NCBI GenBank assembly: GCA_003645845.1
Contig: QNCV01000034.1
Location: forward strand, 1-14,425
DNA from: Fidelibacterota bacterium
Lineage (GTDB): Bacteria; Fidelibacterota; UBA2242
Length of the DNA stretch: 14,425 nucleotides
Direction of reading: 5' to 3'
Within the stretch, counting starts at the first letter, position 1, and each line of letters begins with the position of its first letter. Positions 7,649 through 14,425 of the stretch are shown piece by piece. The notes beneath the pieces are model-generated. The model was not told the DNA's origin. It did no database searches and saw only the letters and a list, made by a program, of their open reading frames with translations. A program made the position numbers and the translations under genes.

Positions 7649-8680
7649 ATGGATCCGAAGACAACCGATTGGAGCAAACTGGATTTTAGTTACAAATACG
7701 TTCCCTACCGGTTTCACTGTTACTGGAAAGATGGTGTCTGGGATGAAGGAAAGTTGGTCACAGAGAATAAATTGCTGATTGACGAAGGTGCAGTGTGCCT
7801 GCATTACGGACAGGAGATTTTCGAAGGCATGAAGGCCCAGCGTTCCAAAGACGGTCGCATCTGGATGTTTCGTCCCTATGAAAATGCCCGTCGTTTCAAT
7901 GAATCCGCCCGACGGCTGCTGATGCCGGAAATTCCGGAGGAAAAATTTATCGATGCCATAAAACAGACTCTGCTGGCGAATGAAGAATATATTCCGCCCT
8001 ATGGAACCGGTGCAGCGATGTATATTCGTCCCTTTATGCTGGGTGTTGGTGAAAATCTGGGCGTTCGACCGGCTATGGAATATCAATTTATCGTATTTGT
8101 GACACCGGTTGGACCTTATTTTAAAGAGGGATTCAAACCCATCAGCCTAAAAGTTGAGACTTATTATGACCGGGCTGCTGCGCATGGCATTGGAAAGGCC
8201 AAAGCCGGAGGGAACTACTCGGCCTCGCTGCTACCGCTGAAAAATGCCCGGGATGACGGCTTTAATGAAGTGGTCTATCTGGACTCCATTGAGCATAAAT
8301 ATTTCGAAGAGACCGGCGCATCGAATGTCTTTTTTGTCTTGAAAGACAATGTCATTGTCACACCGAAATCAGAATCCATTTTAAACAGCATCGTGCGCCG
8401 CTCGGTGATGCAGGTTGCCCGCGAAGATTTTGGCTATAAAGTCGAAGAACGTCAGATCAGTGTCGATGAGATTGACACATTTCTTGAAGCCGGTGCCTGC
8501 GGAACAGCGGCCGTAATTACGCCGATCGGTTCTCTGGGGTATAAGGGCAAACGATATAATTTCTATGCCGGTGGGAAAGAACCGGGACCAATAACAACAC
8601 AGTTGTATAAACATCTAACCGGGCTGCAGGTTGGTGATGTGAAAGATACCCGCGGTTGGCTCGAAGAGGTCAGGAAATAA
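7649..8680 (+). CDS. ilvE: branched-chain amino acid aminotransferase (class IV)
   Basis: This 343-residue fold-type IV PLP aminotransferase interconverts leucine, isoleucine or valine plus 2-oxoglutarate with the branched 2-oxoacids and glutamate. It has the longer BCAT form seen in eukaryotes and many bacteria, with GQEIFEGMKA (54-63), RPYENARRFN (75-84), the Schiff-base lysine K185 in KAGGNYSASL, the cofactor-site segment FEETGASNVFFV (219-230), and GTAAVITPIG near the C-terminus. The start ATG at 7649 has a strong AAAGGAG four bases upstream. It is the first gene of an operon that continues with a CMD-like protein (21 bases on), another aminotransferase and a 2-oxoacid:ferredoxin oxidoreductase. 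This suggests that the 2-oxoacid products are passed to that enzyme, either for amino-acid fermentation or, in reverse, for synthesis from acyl-CoA. Confidence 0.95.
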   Translation: MDPKTTDWSKLDFSYKYVPYRFHCYWKDGVWDEGKLVTENKLLIDEGAVCLHYGQEIFEGMKAQRSKDGRIWMFRPYENARRFNESARRLLMPEIPEEKFIDAIKQTLLANEEYIPPYGTGAAMYIRPFMLGVGENLGVRPAMEYQFIVFVTPVGPYFKEGFKPISLKVETYYDRAAAHGIGKAKAGGNYSASLLPLKNARDDGFNEVVYLDSIEHKYFEETGASNVFFVLKDNVIVTPKSESILNSIVRRSVMQVAREDFGYKVEERQISVDEIDTFLEAGACGTAAVITPIGSLGYKGKRYNFYAGGKEPGPITTQLYKHLTGLQVGDVKDTRGWLEEVRK

Positions 8681-8701
8681 ATTATATAAAGGATTTGTGC
8701 C

Positions 8702-9058
8702 ATGGTGCTGGACAATTTTAAATGGGACGATCTCGATAAAGATGGCATGACATATCTGATGGAAAACCGGAAAGAGGTTTTTAAAAGTTACCAAAAAATG
8801 GTGGGTAATCTGGGGACTCATCTTGATGAAAAAACCCGGCAACTCATTATGCTGGCCATTCAGGTCAACAGTCCATCTCCGGAGGCCATAAAAATCATCA
8901 TTCCCAAGGCAATCCGGGCCGGTGCCAGCCGTGATGAGATCATCGATACCTTAATATTAACGATTCCCGTTGTCGGCCTGTCAACGGTTATGAAAATGTT
9001 ACCCTTTGTCTTGAAGGAGTTGGAGTCATTTGAAAAGGCTTATGGAGAAGTCCGTTAA
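8702..9058 (+). CDS. carboxymuconolactone decarboxylase/AhpD-fold protein lacking the redox cysteines
   Basis: This is a 118-residue all-helical protein. The pattern LDEKTRQLIMLAIQV (41-55), then a helix, then AIRAGASRDEIIDTLIL (70-86), matches the carboxymuconolactone decarboxylase (CMD) family core. In AhpD-like members the segment between these carries CxxCxxxH. Here the aligned positions appear to be S59, A62 and I66, and the whole protein contains no cysteine, so a thiol-disulfide activity is excluded. It may be a non-redox member with a lyase, binding or structural role. AAAGGA at 8688-8693 is the ribosome-binding site. It sits between two aminotransferase genes in the same operon as a ferredoxin-linked oxidoreductase, so a link to 2-oxoacid or acyl-CoA metabolism is likely but undefined. 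Confidence 0.8.
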   Translation: MVLDNFKWDDLDKDGMTYLMENRKEVFKSYQKMVGNLGTHLDEKTRQLIMLAIQVNSPSPEAIKIIIPKAIRAGASRDEIIDTLILTIPVVGLSTVMKMLPFVLKELESFEKAYGEVR

Positions 9059-9091
9059 TTCTCGTTTGTGAGAATAAGCACAGAGGAAAAT

Positions 9092-10276
9092 ATGCCGGTA
9101 TCTCAGAAAATCGCTGAAAGCATTACCCGGTCATCCTGGATTCGCAAAATGTTTGAAATCGGGATTATCCTGAAAAAGGAGCATGGCAGTGATAATGTGT
9201 TTGATTTTTCGCTGGGAAATCCGGATTTACCGTCGCCACTGAAGTTCGATGAGATATTACGTATGGAATCTCAGAAGACCGGCGATTTTCTCCATGGTTA
9301 CATGCCCAATGCCGGGTATCCCGAAACCCGTCGGGCCGTTGCTGAAAATCTCAGCCGGGAAAGCGGATTGCCCTTTTCGGAAGATCATATCATTATGACC
9401 TGCGGTGCAGCCGGAGCGATCAATGTGCTGTTGAAGTCAATTCTTGATCCCGGCGATGAAGTTGTCGTGATTGCGCCCTATTTTGCCGAGTACAATTTTT
9501 ATATCGATAACCACCAGGGGGCTCGGGTTGTGTCGGAAACGAATCCTGAACTTCTGCCCGATTTGGATGATCTGGATCAGAAAATCGGGAAACGGACAAA
9601 AGTGGTTATTATGAATTCGCCCAACAATCCGAGTGGCCGGGTGTATTCGGATAAGCTGCTTAAAGAAATGGGTGATTTACTACAGCGTAAAAGTCGGGAA
9701 TTCGGACGACCGATCTATCTTCTGGCGGATGAACCCTACAAAAAAATTATCTTTGAAGGATGGCAATACCACTCGCCGTTGCGGTTTTACCGGAATACGA
9801 TCCTGGCGACATCCTTTTCGAAAGATCTTTCCGTTGCCGGTGAACGGATCGGCTATCTGGCCGTCAGTCCGCTGGTCGATGACTGGAAAACCCTGATCGA
9901 TGCGGCGACTTTTTGTAACCGCATTCTCGGCTATATCAATGCCCCGGCATTGATGCAGCGGGTGGTGATGCATGTGCTGGATGCGGAAGTGGATGTGTCG
10001 GTGTACGAACGCCGGCGAAATATCATGTGTGATGCCCTGACAGAAATTGGCTACGATCTGATCAAACCGGAGGGAACCTTCTATATTTTTCCCCGGACAC
10101 CGATTTCCGATGATGTGGCGTTTGTCCGGGAATTGCAGAAACACCTGGTTCTGGCGACACCTGGCAGCGGTTTTCAGCGTGCGGGACACTTCCGGATTGC
10201 CCTGTGTGTTTCCGAAGAGACCATAAAAAGATCAATCCCCGGATTTCGACAAGCCTATGAGAAATTTAAAAATTGA
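9092..10276 (+). CDS. class I/II pyridoxal-phosphate aminotransferase
   Basis: This 394-residue fold-type I aminotransferase is related to aspartate/aromatic aminotransferases. Features are FSLGNPDLPSP (39-49), YMPNAGYPETRRAV (70-83), the PLP-phosphate region TCGAAGAINVLLK (103-115), NSPNNPSGRVY (175-185), D213 in ADEPYKK, the Schiff-base lysine K244 in SFSKDLSVAGERIGY (241-255), and a C-terminal arginine in GHFRIALCVS that would bind the substrate carboxylate. I choose the ATG at 9092 because AGAGG lies six bases upstream and the family starts near here. A GTG at 9068 would add eight residues without a ribosome-binding site. The gap to the upstream gene is 33 bases. Substrate cannot be read from sequence; its position directly before the oxidoreductase subunits suggests an amino acid whose 2-oxoacid feeds that enzyme (branched-chain, aromatic, alanine or aspartate). 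Confidence 0.92.
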   Translation: MPVSQKIAESITRSSWIRKMFEIGIILKKEHGSDNVFDFSLGNPDLPSPLKFDEILRMESQKTGDFLHGYMPNAGYPETRRAVAENLSRESGLPFSEDHIIMTCGAAGAINVLLKSILDPGDEVVVIAPYFAEYNFYIDNHQGARVVSETNPELLPDLDDLDQKIGKRTKVVIMNSPNNPSGRVYSDKLLKEMGDLLQRKSREFGRPIYLLADEPYKKIIFEGWQYHSPLRFYRNTILATSFSKDLSVAGERIGYLAVSPLVDDWKTLIDAATFCNRILGYINAPALMQRVVMHVLDAEVDVSVYERRRNIMCDALTEIGYDLIKPEGTFYIFPRTPISDDVAFVRELQKHLVLATPGSGFQRAGHFRIALCVSEETIKRSIPGFRQAYEKFKN

Positions 10277-10305
10277 TAAATAATCCAATAGCAATGGAGT
10301 GAGTT

Positions 10306-10653
10306 ATGGCACAATCAAAAAGCCGAGGACATGTGGTGATCAATACCGAGGAGTGCAAAGGGTGCGAACTCTGTATTGAGGCCTGTCCTTCCGACGTATT
10401 GTTTTTGTCCGATAAGTTTAACACCCACGGTTATCATCCATCGGCCTATAAAGGGGAAGGATGTACCGGCTGTGGAATCTGTTTTTACACCTGCCCGGAG
10501 CCGGGAGCGATTACGGTCTACAAACGCTGGGACCTGATGACCGAAACCGCAGAGTGTCCCCATTGTGGCGGTGAGTATAAGGTTTTTCACGAAGATGAAA
10601 CTCCTGATGTACTGATCTGCACGAATTGTTTAAAGGCAGTCAACGGAGAGTGA
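10306..10653 (+). CDS. vorD: 2-oxoacid:ferredoxin oxidoreductase delta (ferredoxin) subunit with C-terminal zinc-ribbon-like tail
   Basis: This is a 115-residue protein. The first two thirds form a bacterial-type ferredoxin with two 4Fe-4S clusters. The cysteines are 17, 20, 23 and 27, then 53, 56, 59 and 63 (CKGCELCIEACP; CTGCGICFYTCP). It should carry electrons from the thiamine enzyme to external ferredoxin. Unlike the usual delta subunits of roughly 70-100 residues, it continues into a segment with four more cysteines, C84-x2-C87-x17-C105-x2-C108 (CPHCGGEY ... ICTNC), resembling a small zinc ribbon or rubredoxin-like knuckle. GGAGTGAG lies before the ATG. The alpha-subunit gene follows after 7 bases. 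The gene symbol follows the VOR naming; substrate specificity (2-oxoisovalerate or 2-oxoglutarate) is not proven by sequence. Confidence 0.88.
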   Translation: MAQSKSRGHVVINTEECKGCELCIEACPSDVLFLSDKFNTHGYHPSAYKGEGCTGCGICFYTCPEPGAITVYKRWDLMTETAECPHCGGEYKVFHEDETPDVLICTNCLKAVNGE

Positions 10654-10660
10654 GGTAAAT

Positions 10661-11713
10661 ATGGCAAAGCAATTTTTAAAAGGAAATGAAGCGGTTGTCA
10701 AGGGTGCGATTCTGGCGGGTTGCCGGGCGTATTACGGATATCCGATTACACCGGCCAGTGAAATCGCGCATGCGGCGGCAATGTATATGCCCCTGGCGGG
10801 CGGAACCTTTGTGCAGGCCGAAAGTGAAGTGGCCGCTATCAATATGGTTTATGGAGCATCATCAGCCGGAGAACGGGTGATGACGGCATCATCAAGTCCG
10901 GGAATCAGCCTGAAGCAGGAAGGCGTTTCCTACTGTGCCGGTTCCGAATTACCCTGTGTCATTGTCGATGTTGTCCGGGGCGGTCCCGGTTTAGGCAATA
11001 TTGCTCCCGAGCAGAGTGATTACAACCAGGTGGTAAAGGGCGGCGGTCACGGTAATTACAAAGTCATTGTTCTGGCCCCGAATTCCGTTCAGGAGATGTG
11101 TAATTTTGGGATGCTGGCGTTTGATCTGGCGGATAAATACCGCAATCCGGTTTACATTCTGACGGATGGTTTTATCGGTCAGATGATGGAACCGGTGGAA
11201 TTTCCCGAGCCGGTTACGAATATTCCTGAAAAACCCTGGGCTGTCAAAGGTAATGATGAGACATCCGATAATCTGATTACTTCCATCGATCTTGATCCCG
11301 ATGATCTGGAACGTCATAATCAGAAACTACAGCAGAAATACGCAATTATCGAAGAACAGGAACAACGCGCCGAAGAGTACCGGACGGATGATGCGGAAAT
11401 TGTTTTGATCGGATACGGCATCGTTTCGCGGATAATTCAGACGGTGGTTGACGAACTGCGGGACAAAGGTGTTAAGGCCGGAATGCTGCGGCCAATCACG
11501 CTCTTTCCTTTTCCAAAAAAAGCCATGGAAAAACTGACAGAAACCTCCAAATTTTTTCTTACCGTGGAAATGAGTAACGGCCAGCTGGTCAATGATGTTC
11601 GTTTGGCCGTAAATGGACGTAAACCGGTTCATCTGCTGACCCGCATGGGTGGAAATGTGCCATCCACGAAGGAGATTCATGATGAAGTAATGAAACTGAT
11701 GAGGTTATCATGA
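10661..11713 (+). CDS. vorB: 2-oxoacid:ferredoxin oxidoreductase alpha subunit (VorB/KorA type)
   Basis: This 350-residue subunit is homologous to the pyrimidine-binding half (domain I plus transketolase-C-like domain II) of pyruvate:ferredoxin oxidoreductase. Visible features are the YGYPITPASE motif (25-34), the acidic QAESEVAAI segment (52-60) expected to contact the thiamine aminopyrimidine, TASSSPGISLKQEG (75-88), and a C-terminal domain with IVLIGYGIVSRIIQ and GMLRPITLFPFP. Its length and motifs fit VorB-type proteins (3-methyl-2-oxobutanoate dehydrogenase subunit VorB). With the beta-gamma fusion and ferredoxin subunit it forms the complete enzyme converting a 2-oxoacid and CoA to acyl-CoA, CO2 and reduced ferredoxin. 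The stop codon overlaps the start of the next gene by four bases (ATGA), so translation is coupled. A 2-oxoglutarate specificity (KorA) is the main alternative; the ilvE context favours branched-chain 2-oxoacids. Confidence 0.92.
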   Translation: MAKQFLKGNEAVVKGAILAGCRAYYGYPITPASEIAHAAAMYMPLAGGTFVQAESEVAAINMVYGASSAGERVMTASSSPGISLKQEGVSYCAGSELPCVIVDVVRGGPGLGNIAPEQSDYNQVVKGGGHGNYKVIVLAPNSVQEMCNFGMLAFDLADKYRNPVYILTDGFIGQMMEPVEFPEPVTNIPEKPWAVKGNDETSDNLITSIDLDPDDLERHNQKLQQKYAIIEEQEQRAEEYRTDDAEIVLIGYGIVSRIIQTVVDELRDKGVKAGMLRPITLFPFPKKAMEKLTETSKFFLTVEMSNGQLVNDVRLAVNGRKPVHLLTRMGGNVPSTKEIHDEVMKLMRLS

Positions 11714-13140
11714 ATACAATATTAAAAAAATCAACCAGTTTTTATGATGTCTATGAACGCCGTCCCGGAGCGGACAAACTGACGACGACTTACTGTCCCG
11801 GTTGCGGTCACGGTGTGCTCCACAAACTGATTGCCGAAGCCCTGGAAGACTTTGGAGTCCGCGATAAAACGATCTTTATCAGTCCGGTGGGCTGCAGTGT
11901 TTTTGCATACTATTATTTTCACACCGGAAATGTCCAGGTTGCTCACGGACGTGCTCCGGCGGTTGCGACGGGACTGAAACGGGCTCACCCCGAAAGCGTT
12001 GTGATCAGTTATCAGGGTGACGGTGATTTAGCTGCGATCGGCACAGCAGAGATTATGCATGCCGCCAACCGTGGTGAAGGTATTACCGTCTTTTTTGTGA
12101 ATAATGCAGTGTATGGAATGACCGGTGGGCAGATGGCCCCGACAACCTTGGTTGGTCAGAAAACCATGACGACGCCCCGCGGTCGGACATTCGAGAACGA
12201 AGGTTCTCCGATTCGGATGAGTGAAATTATTGCCACTCTTGATGCGCCGGTATTTGTCGAACGGGTCATGCTCAGTGACACCAAATCCACAATGCATGCC
12301 CGCCAGGCGGTTCGCAAGGCGCTGAAGCTGCAGATTGAGAAGAACGCTTTTTCGTTTATTGAAGTCTTGTCAGCCTGTCCGAGTCAACTTAAAATGACGC
12401 CCAGCCGCTCGAAACTCTGGGTCAAAGAAGTCCTTGAAAAACAATTCCCTCTCGGTGTAAAAAAAGACATTTCGGCGGAATTTGAAAAACGAACCTTTGC
12501 CCGCAATGTTGTAAAAAATGAAGATATTCATGATATTCTGAATATTGTAACAGTTGACGTTGATTCGGAAAAAATCAGACAGTATCAGGATAAACCGATC
12601 AACGAAGAAATCAAGGTTGCCGGTTTTGGTGGACAGGGAGTTCTGAGCCTGGGAACAGTTCTATCGGAAATGGGTATGCGGCATAACTATGAAGTCAGCT
12701 GGCTACCCTCCTACGGACCGGAGATGCGGGGTGGCACCGCTAACTGCAGCGTAAAGATTTCCAATAAAAAAATCGGTTCGCCGCTGGTCGCTAATCCGAC
12801 CATCCTGATTGCCATGAACCGTCCGTCGCTGGATAAGTTCGAAAACGATGTCGTCTCCGGCGGATTGATCATGTATGATAACTCCCTGATAGATCGTGAA
12901 CCGGTGCGGGATGATGTGGACGTTATTCCGATTCCGGCGACCAAAATTGCAGACGAACTGGGTAATACCAAAGCAGCCAATATGGTGATTGTCGGCGCAT
13001 TGATTGCCTATAAGGACCTGATGTCACAGCAGGTGATTCTGGAGTCGCTGGGTGATGTCCTGAAGCGGAAAAACCTGGTAGAAATGAACCGGAACGCCAT
13101 TCTGCGGGGGGCAGAGTTCATCAGGAACTTGAAAAAATAG
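11710..13140 (+). CDS. 2-oxoacid:ferredoxin oxidoreductase, fused beta (TPP-binding) and gamma subunits
   Basis: This 476-residue protein combines two subunits. Residues about 20-250 are the beta subunit: TYCPGCGHG (27-35), the thiamine-diphosphate motif starting GDGDLAAIGTAE (103-114) and ending NN (131-132), and YGMTGGQMAPTT (135-146). Residues about 299-476 are the gamma subunit: IKVAGFGGQGVLSLG (301-315) and SYGPEMRGGTANCSV (334-348), typical of the CoA-interacting gamma domain. About 50 charged residues (250-298) link them. In most archaeal and many bacterial VOR/KOR enzymes these are separate genes (VorA and VorC, or KorB and KorC). The frame is continuous and has no internal start with a convincing ribosome-binding site near the junction, so a true fusion is likely. 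The ATG at 11710 overlaps the vorB stop. A strong terminator follows the stop. Confidence 0.92.
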   Translation: MNTILKKSTSFYDVYERRPGADKLTTTYCPGCGHGVLHKLIAEALEDFGVRDKTIFISPVGCSVFAYYYFHTGNVQVAHGRAPAVATGLKRAHPESVVISYQGDGDLAAIGTAEIMHAANRGEGITVFFVNNAVYGMTGGQMAPTTLVGQKTMTTPRGRTFENEGSPIRMSEIIATLDAPVFVERVMLSDTKSTMHARQAVRKALKLQIEKNAFSFIEVLSACPSQLKMTPSRSKLWVKEVLEKQFPLGVKKDISAEFEKRTFARNVVKNEDIHDILNIVTVDVDSEKIRQYQDKPINEEIKVAGFGGQGVLSLGTVLSEMGMRHNYEVSWLPSYGPEMRGGTANCSVKISNKKIGSPLVANPTILIAMNRPSLDKFENDVVSGGLIMYDNSLIDREPVRDDVDVIPIPATKIADELGNTKAANMVIVGALIAYKDLMSQQVILESLGDVLKRKNLVEMNRNAILRGAEFIRNLKK

Positions 13141-13160
13141 CTTCATTTGTCCTCTTAAAT

Positions 13161-13198
13161 AAAAAGCCTCTTCCGGTAATGCGGAGGAGGTTTTTTTT
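13161..13198 (+). terminator. intrinsic terminator of the ilvE-vor operon
   Basis: Arms CCTCTTCCG (13167-13175) and CGGAGGAGG (13182-13190) form a 9-bp stem with one G-U pair and a six-base loop, followed directly by eight T residues (13191-13198). A run of A residues upstream (13161-13165) could extend the stem and might allow weak function in the opposite direction. It lies 26 bases after the fused beta-gamma gene. Confidence 0.93.
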
Positions 13199-13234
13199 AT
13201 ATTGTCGGAACATTATATTATTGCAGAGGATAGA

Positions 13235-14425
13235 ATGATTACAATGAAACGTATTGCTTCAGTAGTATTGATCGGAGTGATGATATATGTGCCGCTGGCG
13301 GCGCAGTTGAATGCTAATCAGCATCCGCCGGGTCTGCACTGGAAAAAGATTCGCACAGATTATTTCGACATTGTTGTCCCCGACGAAATGTTGTCCGAAG
13401 GTCAACGCGTTGCCAATACGCTGGAATATCTACGTCCTTCGCTGGAAAAAACCATGGATACCCGTTTACATAAATGGACCCTTGTGTTGAACAGTCGTAG
13501 TTCCGAAACCAACGGCTGGGTTGGCTATTTACCAAGAATGAGTGAATGGTACCCCGTTGGTGCACAGGATGAATTCGGTGGGTTACTGGATTGGTATCAG
13601 ATGCTGGCAGTCCATGAAGGACGCCACATGATTCAGTTTAATGCCTTCGATCGCGGATTTAATCGTCTGGCGGGTATCTGTTTCGGTGATCTGGGCTTGG
13701 GTGCACTTACTTTTTTCGGAACGCCGCTCTGGTTCATCGAAGGTGATGCTGTTGCGATGGAAACGGCATTGAGCAATTCCGGAAGGGGACGTCAGCCGAT
13801 TTTCGAGCGGGGGATTCGAACATTGCTATTATCTGGACAGCCGTATTCTTATTATAAAGCATATTTAGGAAGTTATCAGGATTATTTTCCTGATTACTAT
13901 GCTCTGGGTTATCAGATGGTGACGCACACCCGGCGAAAATACGGGGCGGATGTTTGGTCGCAAGTCATACAGCGATCTTCGAAATATTCCTACTGGCCCT
14001 GGTCGTTCAGCCGGTCACTGAAAAAAGTTACCGGGCGAAACAGCCGTCAGATTTATGACGATACAATGCAGGAGTTAAAAAGTCTCTGGACCCGACAGAT
14101 TAATGGACTGATAGAGACACCTGTCACCAGAATCAATCAACAACCGAGGAAAACATGGACGAATTATAAATTTCCCCATGAAATTTCCGATGGCAGTGTC
14201 ATTGCTCTGAAAACGGGAATGGACGATCCTTATACCTTGGTCAGAATAATGCCAAATGGTAAAGAAAAACGACTGATTCAGATTGGTTATACGGAAAGTA
14301 TCTCCGTCAGCAATGATAAGATCTGCTGGAGTGAAAAGAGTCCGGATCCCCGTTGGTGGGCGCAGAGTTTCTCCGATATTGTTATTTATGATATTCAAGC
14401 GAAAAAACGGCACAGACTCACGGAA
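13235..14425 (+). CDS. secreted gluzincin-like (HEXXH) protein with C-terminal repeat region, partial
   Basis: The frame is open from ATG 13235 to the end of the window (397 codons, no stop), so the 3' end is missing. GAGG lies five bases before the ATG; an alternative ATG at 13244 starts MKRIASVVLIG. The N-terminus is a signal peptide: basic start, hydrophobic core at about residues 8-21, and a likely cleavage near LAAQ. HEGRH (127-131) is an HEXXH zinc motif inside LAVHEGRHMIQF, and WFIEGDA (166-172) supplies the probable third ligand E169, an arrangement typical of gluzincin or peptidase MA-like families. From about residue 310 strand-rich segments begin (VIALKTGMDDPYTLVRI; SVSNDKICWSEKSPDPRWWA), compatible with the WD40/TolB-like propeller often attached to such proteins. 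It probably acts in the periplasm or at the surface. Peptidase activity is inferred from motifs only. Confidence 0.82.
   Translation, partial: MITMKRIASVVLIGVMIYVPLAAQLNANQHPPGLHWKKIRTDYFDIVVPDEMLSEGQRVANTLEYLRPSLEKTMDTRLHKWTLVLNSRSSETNGWVGYLPRMSEWYPVGAQDEFGGLLDWYQMLAVHEGRHMIQFNAFDRGFNRLAGICFGDLGLGALTFFGTPLWFIEGDAVAMETALSNSGRGRQPIFERGIRTLLLSGQPYSYYKAYLGSYQDYFPDYYALGYQMVTHTRRKYGADVWSQVIQRSSKYSYWPWSFSRSLKKVTGRNSRQIYDDTMQELKSLWTRQINGLIETPVTRINQQPRKTWTNYKFPHEISDGSVIALKTGMDDPYTLVRIMPNGKEKRLIQIGYTESISVSNDKICWSEKSPDPRWWAQSFSDIVIYDIQAKKRHRLTE

Noticed and set aside
7581..7778. GTG-started frame overlapping the ilvE start, considered as a leader peptide
   Set aside because: It runs far into ilvE out of frame, has no Shine-Dalgarno and no run of branched-chain codons as in an attenuator peptide.
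7460..8086. Open frame on the minus strand (208 codons) across the ilvE leader and 5' half
   Set aside because: Most of it is antisense to ilvE, its composition (rich in His, Phe, Gln) is typical of shadow translation, and it has no domain signature.
9068..9091. Upstream GTG start for the class I/II aminotransferase
   Set aside because: No ribosome-binding site precedes it, whereas AGAGG lies at proper distance before the ATG at 9092.
1..14425. CRISPR array, insertion sequence, integrase, prophage or defence genes
   Set aside because: No regularly spaced repeats, transposase or nuclease-type defence domains were seen on either strand; all long genes are metabolic or envelope genes.

Overview
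The window reads as a chromosomal core-metabolism region of a Gram-negative, probably anaerobic or facultatively anaerobic bacterium. An outer-membrane beta-barrel gene at the left edge implies a diderm. A ferredoxin-linked 2-oxoacid oxidoreductase implies low-potential (anaerobic-type) metabolism. The style of the proteins (a DUF5723-like barrel, a gluzincin-like secreted protein, a DUF1015 protein beside serA) fits the Fibrobacterota/Chlorobiota/Bacteroidota (FCB) superphylum and its relatives, such as Calditrichota or Marinimicrobia. Clear Shine-Dalgarno sequences argue against a typical Bacteroidota member. This placement is inference; no marker gene was compared.

Left part, all on the + strand (1-3535): the 3' end of an outer-membrane barrel gene, then exodeoxyribonuclease III, a small two-helix membrane protein resembling the DUF3566 family, and glutamyl-tRNA synthetase. 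The small membrane protein gene overlaps gltX by 8 bases, so the two are probably translationally coupled.

Middle part, - strand (7140 down to 3845): a serine-biosynthesis operon in the order class V aminotransferase (phosphoserine or serine-pyruvate type), short D-3-phosphoglycerate dehydrogenase without an ACT domain, and a DUF1015 protein of unknown function. It ends in a strong hairpin with a cUUCGg tetraloop at 3793-3816.

Right part, + strand (7649-13140): a six-gene operon comprising branched-chain aminotransferase (ilvE), a carboxymuconolactone-decarboxylase-fold protein without the usual redox cysteines, a class I/II aminotransferase, a two-cluster ferredoxin subunit with an extra zinc-ribbon-like tail, an alpha subunit (VorB type), and a fused beta-gamma subunit of a 2-oxoacid:ferredoxin oxidoreductase. 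Together they would turn amino acids into 2-oxoacids and then into acyl-CoA, CO2 and reduced ferredoxin, or run in reverse. A strong intrinsic terminator closes the operon. A secreted gluzincin-like protein gene with an HEXXH motif then begins and runs off the right edge.

I see no CRISPR array, insertion sequence, phage gene, tRNA or rRNA. The region is mostly ordinary metabolism. The unusual points are the subunit architecture of the oxidoreductase, the cysteine-free CMD protein, the DUF1015 gene in the serine operon, and a possible switching hairpin in the ilvE leader.
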